Positions 33,178 through 45,349 of a stretch of 64,000 nucleotides of DNA are shown one piece after another. The stretch spans positions 52,578,024 through 52,642,023 of the forward strand of contig OX578285.1 of assembly GCA_951217055.1 (NCBI GenBank). The letters are read 5' to 3'. Positions within the stretch are counted from its first letter, which is position 1. Each line of letters opens with the position of its first letter. The notes below the pieces were generated by a model. It did not search any database. It had not been told where the DNA came from and saw nothing but the letters and a program-made list of their open reading frames with translations. A program made the translations under genes and the position numbers. The stretch comes from Gerris lacustris (lineage: Eukaryota > Arthropoda > Insecta > Hemiptera > Gerridae).

Positions 33178-33361
33178 TATGTTTTCCTAGACGCGACTCC
33201 AGCGATAGTCGCTGGCACAAAATGATAAGAGTTTGCATGTAAAAAGTCGCTCAGGACAACGGTAACATGCAAACTCAGAAGAGGAGTTTGATGAGCGATA
33301 GTCGCCCAGCGACTAATCACACTCCAACTTGAGCGCCGCTGGAGTTGCGTCTAGGAACATA
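33178..33361. mobile_element. MITE 174 bp upstream of the plexin exon
   Basis: The ends TATGTTTTCCTAGACGCGAC and the complement of GTTGCGTCTAGGAACATA pair over about 25 bp. A second inverted pair lies inside (GAGTTTGCATGT at 33230 and ACATGCAAACTC at 33266). 184 bp and non-coding. Being on the acceptor side of a minus-strand exon, it is intronic. Confidence 0.8.
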
Positions 33362-34009
33362 AAGCTTCACTCTTTTAAATTTATTTAGAACTGAAAAAAG
33401 AAAATTATTTCTTGAGCAGGCTATAAATATGGTTGCTATAAGTAATTCTGTGAGAATTAAGCCTTTTACCTGAAACCTAAGTGCACAAGCACACTCTAGC
33501 AAATCTGGAATGGAATACAAAGAATTCGATAATTCAAAGATACGTTGTTTATTGATGTAATGCAAGGATAAATAATAAATGTTCAAAAGATGCAGGTATC
33601 CTATAACAGTAATTTCCCAACTATCGTTAAATTTTACAACTAGATGCACTTACTCATTTCACACAAAATATATATTTGTCAGTGCTATATTTGTCATTAA
33701 GCTACTTTAAATTTATGTTTATGTGGAAGGATAATTGTGATAAATAGTTATAACACAGTAATTTTGTCTTAGCCATTGATAACTTATTTCGCTCAGGGTT
33801 AATTCTATAAGATAAGGTTTCCTCCTACATAGTTAATCTCAATACTCTTAACAATGAGATAGTACCGTTACATAGCTACAACACTGGCAGTTGTCACTAT
33901 AACAAACTTACGGTTAGGAGAGATAAACGTTTCTCGAAGGGAGTTAAAACAGGCCACTTTAGAGGGTAAAACATTAAATTAAGTAGTTTATTTTATTGAA
34001 CAGGGCTGG

Positions 34010-34861
34010 CCTAATAAAGGTAGTCTGAAAAAAGAATTAAAATTGTATCACGATAAACGAAAAGAACTGTCGTTTGAAGGTGGCATCGTAATGTGGCATT
34101 AAAGGTCAGTGACCCCACAAAACTAAAGGAAAAACATAATGGATATACTCCATGAAGGCCACCCAGATATTGCAGGAATGAAATCGCAGGTCAGAATTTT
34201 AGTTTTGTGGCCAGGAATAGATTCCAGCCTGGAAGAGTATATGAAACGGTGTGATGCTTGGCACCAGAAGCCCCGTTATTCTCTTGGACGCCACCGTTGG
34301 AACCGTGGCCACGCAAACGGTGTGATGCTTGGCACCAGAAGCCCCGTTATTCTCTTGGACGCCACCGTTGGAACCGTGGCCACGCATCCGATTTCGCGGG
34401 TCCATTTCAAAAGCAATACTGGCTGGTTGTAGTAGACGCATTTTCAAATTGAAATGAATTTCTTTTTTTTTTTGAAAAGGGCGGAGAGAAGAGGTTAAAA
34501 ACTTTTTTATCAATAATAGAAATACCCCAAATAGTACGACAGGAAAATCGCCCCCAGAAATGTTATTGGGAAGGAGACACCGAACACGATTAGGTCATCT
34601 AAAACCGATCGCACATGAGGACATTAGGGACAATCTAGTAAGGCAGAAGGCACTAAATGACCGTTCGGAAGAGGAGAAGAGTTTCGAGAAGGGCGATTCG
34701 GATTGGGTGAAGACGCAGACTGCAGAAGGAAAAGAATAAGTGAAAGGGGTAATTAATCAGAAGACTGGAGATGTTTCCTATGTCGTGGAGGTGGATGGAA
34801 AAATGATGAGAAAGCATGCAGATCACCTACGCAAGTGGCTTAACATTATTGTTAAGTGAGG
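34010..34861 (+). pseudogene. Ty3/gypsy retrotransposon integrase remnant
   Basis: About 34010-34130 is a broken run-up containing KKELKLYHDKRKEL. From 34139, LHEGHPDIAGMKSQVRILV and WPGID then RCDAWHQKP form the HHCC zinc finger of retroelement integrases (the second Cys is now Trp). FAGPFQKQYWLVVVDAFSN follows as the start of the catalytic core, but most of the core (D,D-35-E) is deleted. The C-terminal part resumes at about 34515 with NTPNSTTGKSPPEMLLGRR and ends GDVSYVVEVDGKMMRKHADH near 34820. A tandem duplication also shifts the frame. Confidence 0.85.
34244..34385 (+). repeat. Exact 71 bp tandem duplication in integrase
   Basis: Two consecutive copies beginning AAACGGTGTGATGCTTGG (34244 and 34315) are identical. 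71 is not a multiple of three, so the duplication breaks the reading frame. Perfect identity implies a recent event, or an assembly artefact. Confidence 0.9.
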
Positions 34862-34967
34862 GAGAAGAGTCATAAATATATATTTGGCACGATACTGACA
34901 CACAGAGTGTCAGATAATGATCGACATACTATTATAATTTATATAATTCATTCTTGTTCTTGATTAC

Positions 34968-34969
<2 letters not shown>

Positions 34970-35012
<43 letters not shown>
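34970..35012 (+). repeat. Poly-A tract
   Basis: Uninterrupted run of about 43 A. Confidence 0.95.
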
Positions 35013-35014
<2 letters not shown>

Positions 35015-36099
35015 AAAGAAGTATTTTTTCTTCAGTTTCCACTTAAATAATTTTTAGAAAATTGTACTTTTTGAGTTCAGGGTACATTTTGAAAAAAAGT
35101 AATAAGTACTATAAATCTTCATTTAAGAACAAGCAGGAGTTTTATGAATAGTGAATTTTCTTAGAATTCGATTTTTTACGTATTAGCAACACAATGTGGA
35201 GGTACACTGTATATTATCATATGCTATGAGTCTTGAGACTCCTCCCCCCTTGAAAAATCCTGGACATGTTCGATTTCAACGCCTTCAAGATAATGTTCCC
35301 AGGGGCCTAGATCTCATTTTAAACTCATTAGACAATTCGTTTAGGAAATTTTCAAAATCGCTCTTATCTTTCGCAACTATCAATTATTTGTGATTTGGTT
35401 TGAATCTCACGAAAAAGCACGGATCCGCATCACTTTATTTCTGCCCATAGCGCCGGAAAAAATATGAAAATCATCTATTCTAGCACACGGGCGCTTGTTT
35501 CAGACCATTCAGACTTTTTGAAAAGTTTACATACACGAGTAGTTTAAGCGCGGAAACCTTTCGGCCGATGCATGATGCATGTAATTTGTTTTTACCAATG
35601 TCCGTACAAGAAACCTGTCTGCACGTCCAATTGACACACACACACAGACCTTCACCTGCTGCAAGTGCTAAAAGAGCTCGAATACAATCATTTAACCCCC
35701 TTCCTCCAAACACCTTTCAATAAGAGTAAGTTATTTTATGAAAAAATTGAGGGGTTTCTATAATGACAGAAACGCCAGCGTCAACGTGAGGACTATTGGA
35801 ATATTTATTATTTATCTAAAACCTTAAAATGTTTTACAATTAGCTTTTAACCTACCACCTTAAACTAAATAGTGTTATGCTGAAATTTGAAACCATTTTA
35901 ATTACAAAATATCTTCCTTACGTATTAAAGAAGAGTCCAATTAAAATCGAATTGAAATTCTATAGGTTATGGGGTTATTCTTAAATACAAATTCTTGGGC
36001 AGCCAACCGTATTCGAACTCATGACATCTCACAAGTAAAGCACACTGGCTACCATGGGGTAACAGCCCGTGAATGGCTGTTGAACCCCTCCCCCAATCA
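35013..36099. other. No gene seen
   Basis: Non-coding as far as can be judged. Short frames lack domains. Confidence 0.4.
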
Positions 36100-36950
36100 T
36101 TTTTAGGGTTTTGTAGATACTTCTCAAAACCCTTATACCGAGGATGATGTGTCCGTCCGTCCGTCGCTCTTTGGTTCATAGGGCCCGAACCGTTTAAGCG
36201 AAAGTACTGAAATTTGAAACACTGGTGCAACTTTTTGACCCAACCACAGGAAAAATATACAGAAGTTCATAATTAGATTTGCGCATGCGCAATTCGAAAA
36301 AATGTGGTAAACTCAAAAATTTATATTTCTTTTAATTTTTGAGTAGGGTATCAAATGAAAGCTGCTGAAGAGTAGGACACAAATATATATATGCTTTTTA
36401 AATTTTGCATTCCATATTGGTTAAAAAAATCAAAATATACCCAAAAAAAATCCCCCCCCCAACCACTATAGATCGGCTGGCGCTAAAATTTTGTAATAAT
36501 TCATGCTAATATCTATTGTGGGGCGATGAAAATTCCGGGAGTTCATCCCAAATTTTCAAAAATTGTTAATTTTGGGCGCGAAAAAGTAAAGTGCGCCCAA
36601 AATTTTATTTTTTTAAAATTTCGAGTTGGGTATTAAATGAAAGCTGCTGAAGAGTAGGACACAAATATATATATGCTTTTTTAAATTTTTAAGTCAAAAT
36701 ATACTCCCAAAAAAATCCCCCCCCCCCCAAATTTTATATAATGGCTGGTCTTAAAATTTTGAAATGATTCATGGTTACACCGTATGGTTGGGCCATTAAA
36801 ATTTCCTAAAAAATGTAATTTATCTTGTCGTTATTACCTATAAAAAATATTGTGACCTCCCGGGGGATCGAACCCGGGACCCTTAGGATCGAAGAAAAAA
36901 AATCATAATTACATAACGGTTATGCTTAATCATCTACAAAACCCTAAAAA
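36100..36950. mobile_element. Fam F element with 19 bp TIR and internal duplication
   Basis: The ends TTTTTAGGGTTTTGTAGAT (36100-36118) and its exact complement (36932-36950) bound 851 bp. The left end folds with CAAAACCCTTATACC and is followed by GTGTCCGTCCGTCCGTCG, as in Fam E. A module GGTATCAAATGAAAGCTGCT occurs at 36346, with a near copy at about 36628. A tRNA T-arm lies at 36855-36882. Beyond 36950 a hairpin, GTACTTGGACGCAAGTAC, and CCTGTGATTTTTT are shared with 45830-45900 and 59290-59340, so the true element may extend to about 36985. Confidence 0.7.
36855..36882 (-). other. tRNA T-arm-like segment in Fam F
   Basis: The minus strand reads GGGTCCCGGGTTCGATCCCC and CGGGAGG: a good T stem-loop and a B box (GGTTCGATCCC). 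No D-arm or anticodon arm is recognisable, so this is a tRNA-derived relic, not a gene. Confidence 0.65.
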
Positions 36951-36986
36951 GTACTTGGACGCAAGTACTTCCCTGTGATTTTTTTA

Positions 36987-37785
36987 AATTTAGTTATTGA
37001 AATATGTGGATTGATTTGATAGGGGTATAGAATTGGAGAATTGTTCATTAGGGTGTGTAGAATAGAAGCCTGGTTTAGACTTACCTGACGCGGGGAAAGC
37101 CATCTCAATCCGTTTCCAAGATTGCCCAAGAAAACATACGGGGAAAAATCAGGAGACGGTTTAAAGCGGTGAGACCCTATAATGAGCCTCTCTACAAAAT
37201 CTCAAGGCAAATTCAATATTGAAGTAAATCCGTTAAAAGCCTTCTGCAATCGCTTACGAGATAGATTCGAGGGAATTTCCAATCTAAGGACTTAAGAAGA
37301 CGAGAAAAAAAAGTGAAGCTCTATTTTATTTAATCACAGGCGCCCTTTTCTTCTGTAAAATACAAAGCTTTCTATCTACCACGCTTTTATTTCATCTAAA
37401 TCAAGATAAACTTTCTTCACTTTACTTTAGTAATTGCCTCGGCAAACAATAAATGGCTTTAATAAAGATATGAAACTGCCAGCTATCTACCAGCTTCCTT
37501 CCAACTCTCCGGTCAAACTAGTCAAACTATACATTATATTTCTTTCTTTACAAACCTAATATTAAAGACAATCCTTGATATAAAACCACTTTTCATCGAG
37601 TTTACACTTTTTGTTCTGTCCTGAAGTAATTTTAAGAACGTATTTATAACAAAAATTCAATGTTTAATAACATGAATAAAACTATTAATAATTTTACAAC
37701 CCAAATGTTTAATTATATAACATTCCAACAGTCAACCATGATTATTGTCAAATTACAATAATACGATTAAATAGAAAACTATATA
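36987..37785. other. No gene seen
   Basis: Non-coding AT-rich stretch between Fam F and Fam A. Confidence 0.4.
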
Positions 37786-38534
37786 ATTGAAGCGAGCGTA
37801 GCGAGCTTCCTACATTCAACGAAATATGCTCCGTGTCTGTCTGTCTGTCTGTCTGTCAGTAACGTTCACGCGTGTGACGATAACTTGAGTAAAAGTTGAC
37901 CGATTAAGTTGAAATTTGGTATACATGATCCTTTTACTAATACTCAGGCTAAGTTCGTTGGACAGCGTGATCCGTCCAAGAGTTCGCGCGCAACGCTCGC
38001 GTAAACGAGAGGTTCAAAAATTAAATTGGAATTTCAGGACGGGAAAAGATTCTATCATCATCTATTCGATGAGACGAACATTTTTTTCAAATAACACTTT
38101 TTAGTAAAACCAACAGCGACACCGCTATGAATTAATGAAGATCGCTAAAACTATTAAAGCGGGCCTAAACGTTTAAAATAGAGAAAACAACCTTTTTCTA
38201 ACGTAACGTTACCTTTTTTTCTAACGTAACGATTTTAATAAAACTTCATAGACACCATCTGATGCACAATTGAAACAGGCCTGCAAAATTTCAATTTGAT
38301 ACATGCAGTAGTTTGTTTGTAGCAAAGAGATACAAATGATAAATATTGAAATAAAGATGTGTGGTTAGAGGAATAGTAAGAATGCGGGGTGGTTCCCTTA
38401 CTACTAGCCGCTGTACTACAACCAGACCCATTATCTATCAACTCATCATGATTCACAATAATCTTTTTTTTCAATATTCAATACATATTTATTACTATAC
38501 GCTCGCTTCAATGATAGAGCCACGCGATGCCTAG
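37786..38534 (-). mobile_element. Fam A element, copy 2
   Basis: Inverted relative to 15629: starts ATTGAAGCGAGCGTAGCGAG, has (GTCT)n at about 37832-37856, and ends GATAGAGCCACGCGATGCC and TAG. Contains an extra short duplication CTAACGTAACGTTACC near 38197-38213. Confidence 0.85.
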
Positions 38535-38804
38535 TTATACATAATCACAATTATACCATAGTTCCCGTCTATTTTCTCAGTCTGTCTCATATCTTTAATT
38601 CTAACATACACACACATTTGTAATTCGTTAAATATTGCAGATGGAAAATAATTTTAATTAAAAAAAAAATGTTCTAATTTTGTTTGAAGTGTTCTAAGTT
38701 CAATGTTGTAACTTTTACTCTTAACCTAACGGGTTTCAAGTTAAAAACAGTATATATATTAAATAGTTGGTTGTTTTGACTTAGATTTTGTGGTACCACT
38801 TCAT

Positions 38805-39100
38805 AATTATGACTAGAGAGGTTAAAAAAAGAACAATATTGTCAGCAAATTTGTTTTTATTTTATTATGATTAAATAGACGCGTTTCGACTTAGAGTGTC
38901 ATCTTCAGTATGCGTGTTAACTGAGTAAGAGAAAATGCTGTGTAATTTGTAAAATAGTTAGCTTAGTACAGCATTTACTCTTACTAAGTTAACACGCATA
39001 CTGAAGATGACATTGTAAGTCGAAACGCGTGTATTTAATTATAAAAACATTGTGGTGACAATATTGTTGTTTCTTTTTTTTAACCTCTCTAGTCATAATT
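38805..39100. mobile_element. Long-arm MITE
   Basis: Arms of about 130 bp begin AATTATGACTAGAGAGG and end CCTCTCTAGTCATAATT. Each arm contains GTTAACACGCATACTGAAGA (or its complement) followed by AAGTCGAAACGCGT. The 296 bp element is almost entirely palindromic with a short central spacer. No ORF. Confidence 0.85.
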
Positions 39101-42053
39101 AGTAGATATTATATTGTTTTACACGCTCTCGTTTATGTCCCCCGGCCTCAAGTCCGTTTGCGACTGACGTTTTCTTTTATTTTACATATTATACTACTTG
39201 CAAATTCATTTTGCTATTAGTAATAAAGATAATAATTTTGATAGAGTTACATGGATTATCATGAGAGGCTACCCAGTGGTAATAGGTACTCCTACATCCG
39301 TTGAGGGTGTGAATTATAGCAGGAGGTCTCGAGGCGAAAGGCGAATGCTTCTTCAGCCAGCGGGGTGGTTGGTCAGGGATATGAAGATGCATGTCATGGA
39401 TTTAACTGAAGGATTAGGATGCCGATTTAAGTGGTGATTTTTCGGAGGATCTTTGATTGAAGGGATATGAGTCTATAGGGATATATGAGCGCTTGGTGCT
39501 ATACCAAGAGCTCAATTCCACAGCTCCAAATGGGTTTAATGATTGAATTATAAATAAAGATCTAATTATAAAGGGATAGGTGGGATCTTTGATCAAAGAG
39601 TCGCAAATGGAGTTTATATAGTCTATTAGTGTCCGTACATTTAGTTTAGTGTGTTGAGTGCAGGTTATCTTACGGAAGAGGATTGTGGGATTACGCCTTG
39701 GTTGAGAATTACTGGAGGAAAACATGTTCCGAAATATTGTTTGGGAACAAAATTCCTCGGAGTATACTAGTCTTTAGACCAAGATCTTACACTATAATAT
39801 CGTATGTAAGGTATATATTATATAGATTGGATAAGTACTTGAGAAGAATGAATGAGAGATGCAATCAGATAAGAATAAGAGTTAGGTGTGTCCATGAAGT
39901 AAACAGTGTAAAAATAACTCATTAACGAGAACTTCCATTAATAAAAAGTCTGTCGAGTGCTATTTCCGATTAGTCATGTTTATAGTGTAATATTTATTAT
40001 GTTATTGAATTTGTTAAAATAATAAAGCAGAGAAGAGCAAGCAAAAACCTCGAGTTAACAGATAGCATTATCTCACTCCATTCCTAGAATGACAGATATA
40101 AAATTTCTTCTAAATTCTATATGACTTCAAACATTAGTATCGCTATTCATTTTTTGTCGGCTGATATTTGACGGAAAGCTTGTGTTTTTAAAACTTGGAA
40201 GCTGGCTTGGTAGATCTCTAGGAGTAACACTAAATACTAATACAGGGATTACAGGAAAACATGTATTTTTCGGGATCGATGAAGGGATCGTATAAAGCCT
40301 CGTACACACTAAACATTCATTCGCAGACAGGGTTTGTAAATGCTTGCAAAAGTTGGCAAACAATCGTAAGCACGACGGCAACACCACCCGTATTCGAGAA
40401 AAACTTGTTCCCGGTTATTCTCTTTTATTTTCTACATTATAACTATTTAACCAATATAAACTACTACTATAACTATATACATACTTGATACTTACAATAT
40501 ACATTAACTATTTATTAAAATAATAAAACTACTATTATCTATTTAAATTATGAAGAAAAGACCAGTAATGCACCATGACTTAATGAGCGAATTTTCAAAG
40601 AAATCTGCATATTATTGGCTTATGATAATATAGGAGAATTTCGGTTTAGAATTTGGATGGGTGAAAAAAAAATGGGTGCACAGGAGTAGGGGGTTCAAAG
40701 TCAAAATAGAATATATACCCTTCAAGATGCATGTCGTTGGAAAGCTCTTTAAGAGTACAGTAATTGTTGTTATGTACACTTTTGTTATATTTTCATATAA
40801 GAGGGGGTTGAAATGGGAAAAACACGTTTTTATGCTATTTTTGACCCTAAATTGTATAATTATGACCACTAAGTAGACTCCAAATATTCTGGCCAACGAA
40901 CTCATCCTTTCTTTTGATATTATTGACATTTTAAAATTAGTTTGGATTTTTTAAGGGCAGGGTGAGATATCGTCTGGAGTGACAAATATACATATATAAA
41001 AAGTGGTAAATTTTAAGAATCGATTAAGAATCGTCTAAAACGGATTTCCATGGAGAAAATTTTCAAAAATTCGTATTACAAATATTTTGAAGCCATTGCA
41101 ATAGCTTAATTTTCTTCGAAAATTCGCTATAATGGTTCCATCAAAACTATTAACTATTAGAACTAGTATAAAGTAATAACTATTAATTTTTAACACCTTA
41201 AAAATCAAATACAAGGCAAAACTTTTTTTTATTTGTTACTTTGTTATTTAAAAGTTTTTGTTTTTTTATACTGATTAATTTAAATTGTTTTTAATTAATA
41301 AAAAAGATTGATAAAAGAGGATTGAAATTGTTGAAACCTGAAGGTGCCTAGGTTTGGGCGAAATGATTTTGAAAAAATAATCCTCGTTTTATTTTTATTT
41401 TTTTAAATATCATCCCTACAGAAAGCTAAAGGGATTTTTTTTTAAAAAAAGGTATACATTTAAAAATCTAGCATTGATAAGTAGTATTCAAGTATGCTTG
41501 AAAGCAATATAAATGAACAATGATGCGTCATACTTTGAACCTTTATCCCATCTATATATTTATTTAAAATATCCATTTAATCTAGTACTTTATAAAGATT
41601 ATAAGTTAAAACCAGAGATGAGTTTATGAAAATCTATATTTACATCAAATCTCTGGTTTTATTTATTTATTTATTTTTTAATAAGTTATATATTATAAGA
41701 TATTATAAAGATAAAAGTTGATATAATCATATATATATTACGAGAAAGAAAGAAAACTTAATATTTCTCGACTTTCCAAGCATTAATACCAACTGTTTTG
41801 TTACGAGAAATGATCCCTGCTCAGTCAGGCGTCAGGCCGATAGGGCTGGATGTTAGAAGGTAAAATATATTTGAAAAAAAAAAACAAGTTAGCGCCACCT
41901 TATCTTAAAATTAGAAGGGTAAGAATAGGAGAAACCCAGAAAAGGGTTGAATTAAATGTCCAAAGAATTTAAAATAAAAATATGAATCACGGACAAAAAA
42001 AAAATGTTAATAGTTAGCGAACGCTCAAAGGAGTTTGCCTGAAAAGCGTCCAC
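39101..42053. other. No gene recognised
   Basis: Three kilobases without a recognisable domain or paired repeats. Open frames up to about 100 codons (39198-39437, 39683-39925, 40612-40929 on minus) show no family resemblance. A small hairpin (AAACCAGAGAT with ATCTCTGGTTT) lies at 41608-41659. Confidence 0.4.
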
Positions 42054-42184
42054 CAGGGTGGCCACTAATATAGCTTGACAAAATTCCCTGACTTTTCCCT
42101 GACATTTCCCTGGCCTACTTCAGGTTTTCCCTGACCATCATCGATATTTACTTTACAAGATTTACCTTAAAAAAATTAAAGATC

Positions 42185-42385
42185 ATCAAGCTAAAATAGA
42201 ATACACATACAAGTTGATAATTACTCAGCCCAATGTTTTTCATTTATTAGTTTTCATTTAAAAAATTAATTATTATTGGACATTTCATCAAAATTTGTCA
42301 TAAAAATAACTTTGCCTCGGCGGGGAATCGAACCCGGGCTCTCTCCGTCCACGTTTAAAGCTATTTTCTCAGGAATTCGATTTTT
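42185..42385 (-). mobile_element. Fam G element, truncated inverted copy
   Basis: Reverse complement of the Fam G 3' half: ATTGGGCTGAGTAATTA, TTTTGATGAAATGTCC, and a T-arm at 42315-42340 (minus strand GAGCCCGGGTTCGATTCCCC). Confidence 0.75.
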
Positions 42386-42697
42386 TCCATGAAAATGGAA
42401 AAAATTATTACTAATTATTATTAATTAATATTATTAAATTAATAATTACATTATTATTAAAAAATTATTATTAATTAAATTAAATTGTTAGATTTGTATT
42501 ATTAAATGGACTAGATTTTTTTTTTTTTTTTTTTCTAAAACTCATTTCTCGACTTCGCCGTGGAGTATGATTTTTCTTGTCTAGTATTTTGTCGGGTCCA
42601 CACCGATTTTTCCTGTTAAGCGTTTTCCTGTTCAACGCTAAAAAGTATAAACTAATCGTAACCTTTCCTTATTATCCTAGAAAGTAACAATTCACGT

Positions 42698-43306
42698 ATT
42701 TTTACTTTCTCATGTAAAAGAGAAAGTATTGTGATGGCGCAAAAATTCGATTTTGATTTTATTTTTATTTTTGAGGTCCCCTGAGTCCAAAAAAGTGGTT
42801 TTTAAAAAATGTCTGTCTGACTGTGCAGACGCCTGGTTTAGGCTCCAGGCAACTGCTGGGCCGATTTTGACGAAATTTGGCATACCTACATGTTTAGAAA
42901 AATCATACCCTGAGGCGAAATCGAGAAATGAATTTTAGCTCTAAATTTGGGGGCGCTACCCCCCAAAAACTCTGAAAAAACGTGAAAAAATTATTTCTCG
43001 AAAACGGTTTCGACGATTTTGATAAAAAAAAATTTAAAATGTAGTCCATTTAAATACGAATCTAAAGATATAAGCCGTTTTCCGGGGAAAATTCTAGTTC
43101 CTGAGAAAAAAGCTTAAAACGCAGACGGAGAGAGCCCGGGTTCGATTCCCTGCCCAGGAGAAATTATTTTTATGATAAATTTTGATGAAATGTTCAATAA
43201 TAATTAAATGGACATACGAAAACTAGTAAATGGAAAAAAACTGGGCTAAGTAATTATGAACTCGTATATGAGAAAGTTTGTCTGAGTTGTCTCAGACCGA
43301 TTTTTT
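42698..43306 (+). mobile_element. Fam G element, copy 1
   Basis: Starts TTTTTACTTTCTCATG and a hairpin with AGAGAAAGTA, then GGTCCCCTGAGTCC, CTGTGCAGACGC, CCGATTTTGACGAAATTTGG, a GGGGGCGCTACCCCC hairpin, a T-arm (43133-43160, CCCGGGTTCGATTCCC), and ends TATATGAGAAAGTTTGTCTG followed by ACCGATTTTTT. No protein. The T-arm B box suggests a tRNA-related origin of one part. Confidence 0.8.
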
Positions 43307-43560
43307 GATATAATTTCTAAGTATAGAGGTCGTTAATCCTTCTGCCTTTGTTCCAAATACAGCATTTTTTATTTTTATTAGAAATTTCGAGAAAGTTAAG
43401 GTTTCTGTGCTTTAAAATTATGAAATAAGGATTTTAATTGCCGGTAGATTTTCCCTGACCTATGACAAAATTCCCTGACTTTTCCCTGACTATTCCCTGT
43501 CGGCCGAAATTCCCTGACTTTTCCCGGTATTCCCTGTTTTCCCGGTCGGTGGCCACCCTG

Positions 43561-44451
43561 GTCCACACATACCACGCACAAACGATAAGAATTTCTTTGA
43601 TGAACCGAAAAACAAACATTCATTCGTTCGTAAAGTGCCGTCCACACCGGACGCGCATCCCTAGTTGCAGACATTTGCAAACAGGATCCACGCCCTGTGT
43701 AGGCGCGTCTAAACACGCACAGAGCTAAAACGATCTGATCCCCTAATACAAGGGGTTATTTCTGGCGGAGCTTAACTAGAAGTTGAGAGAGGGTGTAGAG
43801 CCTCGAGGAGGTAGAAAATTCGTAAGGAAGGAGACGTCGGCACGGGATAAGCCGGAGCAATGACGGGAGGGAGACGTGAGACGTGTCCCGCTACCCCATC
43901 CACAATCCTCATACAGATACCTTTCCTTTAATCCTCGTCACTAAGCGAGAACGTTCTATGCTAGTAGTCTGTACAGTACAACGATGATGCCCTGCTCCAA
44001 GGCTGGAGGCCTATTTAATTCTGCTACCCGTCACCGCACCAGTCTACGCATGCAGTCTACGTCATACTCTAAGCAACAACCTCTAAACTAAATAGTTTAA
44101 TACGTTTTTCCAGGTTCTTCGCCGTAGAGGCAGTATGCAAATTATTCAGTTTACTATCAATAGTAAATAGAACAATAAACCCAAATTAGGGGTGCCGAAG
44201 TTGGTCTCTATCTCTATTAAACATTAATTTGTAAAGGTGCGTTTGCAAGGGGCTAGTTTACGAGCCTCTAGTAAAGTTACTCCGTGAAAACGCCTTAATA
44301 AACACTCACCCTCTTACCCGGCTAGTAGCAAAAGGAGTTGAACCGAGGGCTACTTTCCCAGCTACTAAACGGTCACGTCATCTACTACCGTCTTGTACCA
44401 GCCCTGTGGTTACACCTACTAATAGATTCTATCTTTTATTTATTTATTTAC
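43561..44451. other. No gene seen
   Basis: Somewhat GC-richer than average, with no domain in any frame noticed. Confidence 0.4.
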
Positions 44452-44493
44452 AGTCTAGTCTTTTGATCCTTTTAAGGATCCAAAGACTAGACT
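44452..44493. repeat. 20 bp stem hairpin
   Basis: AGTCTAGTCTTTTGATCCTT, a two-base loop, then a complement with a single G-T position. No partner copies seen in the window. Confidence 0.8.
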
Positions 44494-44675
44494 ATAAGAT
44501 TACTACAGGGTACACCTACAACCAATATTCATATATTTATTTACATTATTTTATGTTTTATAAAGTTTTATTTCCTATAGCTTCAGCATATAGATCTATG
44601 TTTAGATGTGGTGTCTGATCGGCCCGTCTGGCGGCAGTTTTCGCAACTAGCCACCAGGTGAGTAAAAAAAAACAA

Positions 44676-44809
44676 TTTATTAATGGTGGTAGATCCGTAG
44701 GTAGGCAAATGTTTGAAAACTTGTTGGACGAAATAAATTATAATGAGTTGGAGCTGGATCCTGAATTCTCCCCTAATTACGAGAATCTAAACTCATTTGA
44801 CACTCTTTA
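44676..44809 (+). other. Unassigned 38-codon acidic open segment
   Basis: The frame reads GGRSVGRQMFENLLDEINY, then acidic ELELDPEF, and ends at TAA (44807-44809). Composition looks protein-like, but there is no start, splice context or family match. It may be a transposase scrap. Confidence 0.25.
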
Positions 44810-44904
44810 AGGGGTCATCCAAGTTGCATTAGTAAAATAAAAACAAACCCTCAGCTAGTTTAGATTCTAATGAATATTCGTGCAAAAGTACTTCTTTACT
44901 GTTT

Positions 44905-45349
44905 ACCAACATATCTTAAAAACTACTTATCTGATTATTTAAAATTTGGATGGTAGATCATAGTTCGCCCATTGTTGGTCCCATATCTTAACCAACATAT
45001 CTTAAAAACTACTCATCTGATTTTTTGAAATTTGGATGGTAGATCATAGTTCGCCCATTGTTGGTCCCATATCTTAACCAACATATCTTAAAAACTACTC
45101 ATCTGATTTTTTGAAATTTGGATGGTAGATCATAGTTCGCCCATTGTTGGTCCCATATCTTAACCAACATATCTTAGTTTTTAAGATATGTTTTTACTCA
45201 TCTGATTTTTTTAAATTTGGATGGTACATCATAGTTCGCCCATTGTTGGTCCCATATCTTAACCAACATATCTTAAAAACTACTCATCTGATTTTTTGAA
45301 ATTTGGATGGTAGACCATAGTTCGCTCATTGTTGATCCCATATATAAGT
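44905..45349 (+). repeat. Fam H tandem array, five 86 bp units
   Basis: Units start ACCAACATATCTTA at 44905, 44991, 45077, 45163 and 45262. The fourth unit is 99 bp, because 13 extra bases form an inverted copy of the preceding ACATATCTTAAAAAC. Diverged single copies lie at 12385 and 57495. Confidence 0.93.

Larger units (their letters stand above)
42054..43560. mobile_element. hAT-type element with CAGGGTGGCCAC ends
   Basis: The ends CAGGGTGGCCAC and GTGGCCACCCTG are typical hAT TIRs. GTCCAC occurs next to both ends (inside 42046-42053 and 43561-43568), consistent with a mutated 8 bp duplication. Subterminal CCCTGACTTTTCCCTGAC repeats occur near both ends (42090-42140 and 43450-43510). The interior has no transposase, and holds a truncated inverted Fam G and a full Fam G element. 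Confidence 0.75.

Noticed and set aside
34861..34969. Possible gypsy LTR after the integrase remnant
   Set aside because: No second LTR copy or TG...CA pair could be located in the window.
36855..36882. tRNA gene
   Set aside because: Only T-arm and acceptor-like bases are present. No D-arm or anticodon arm, and it recurs inside repeat families.
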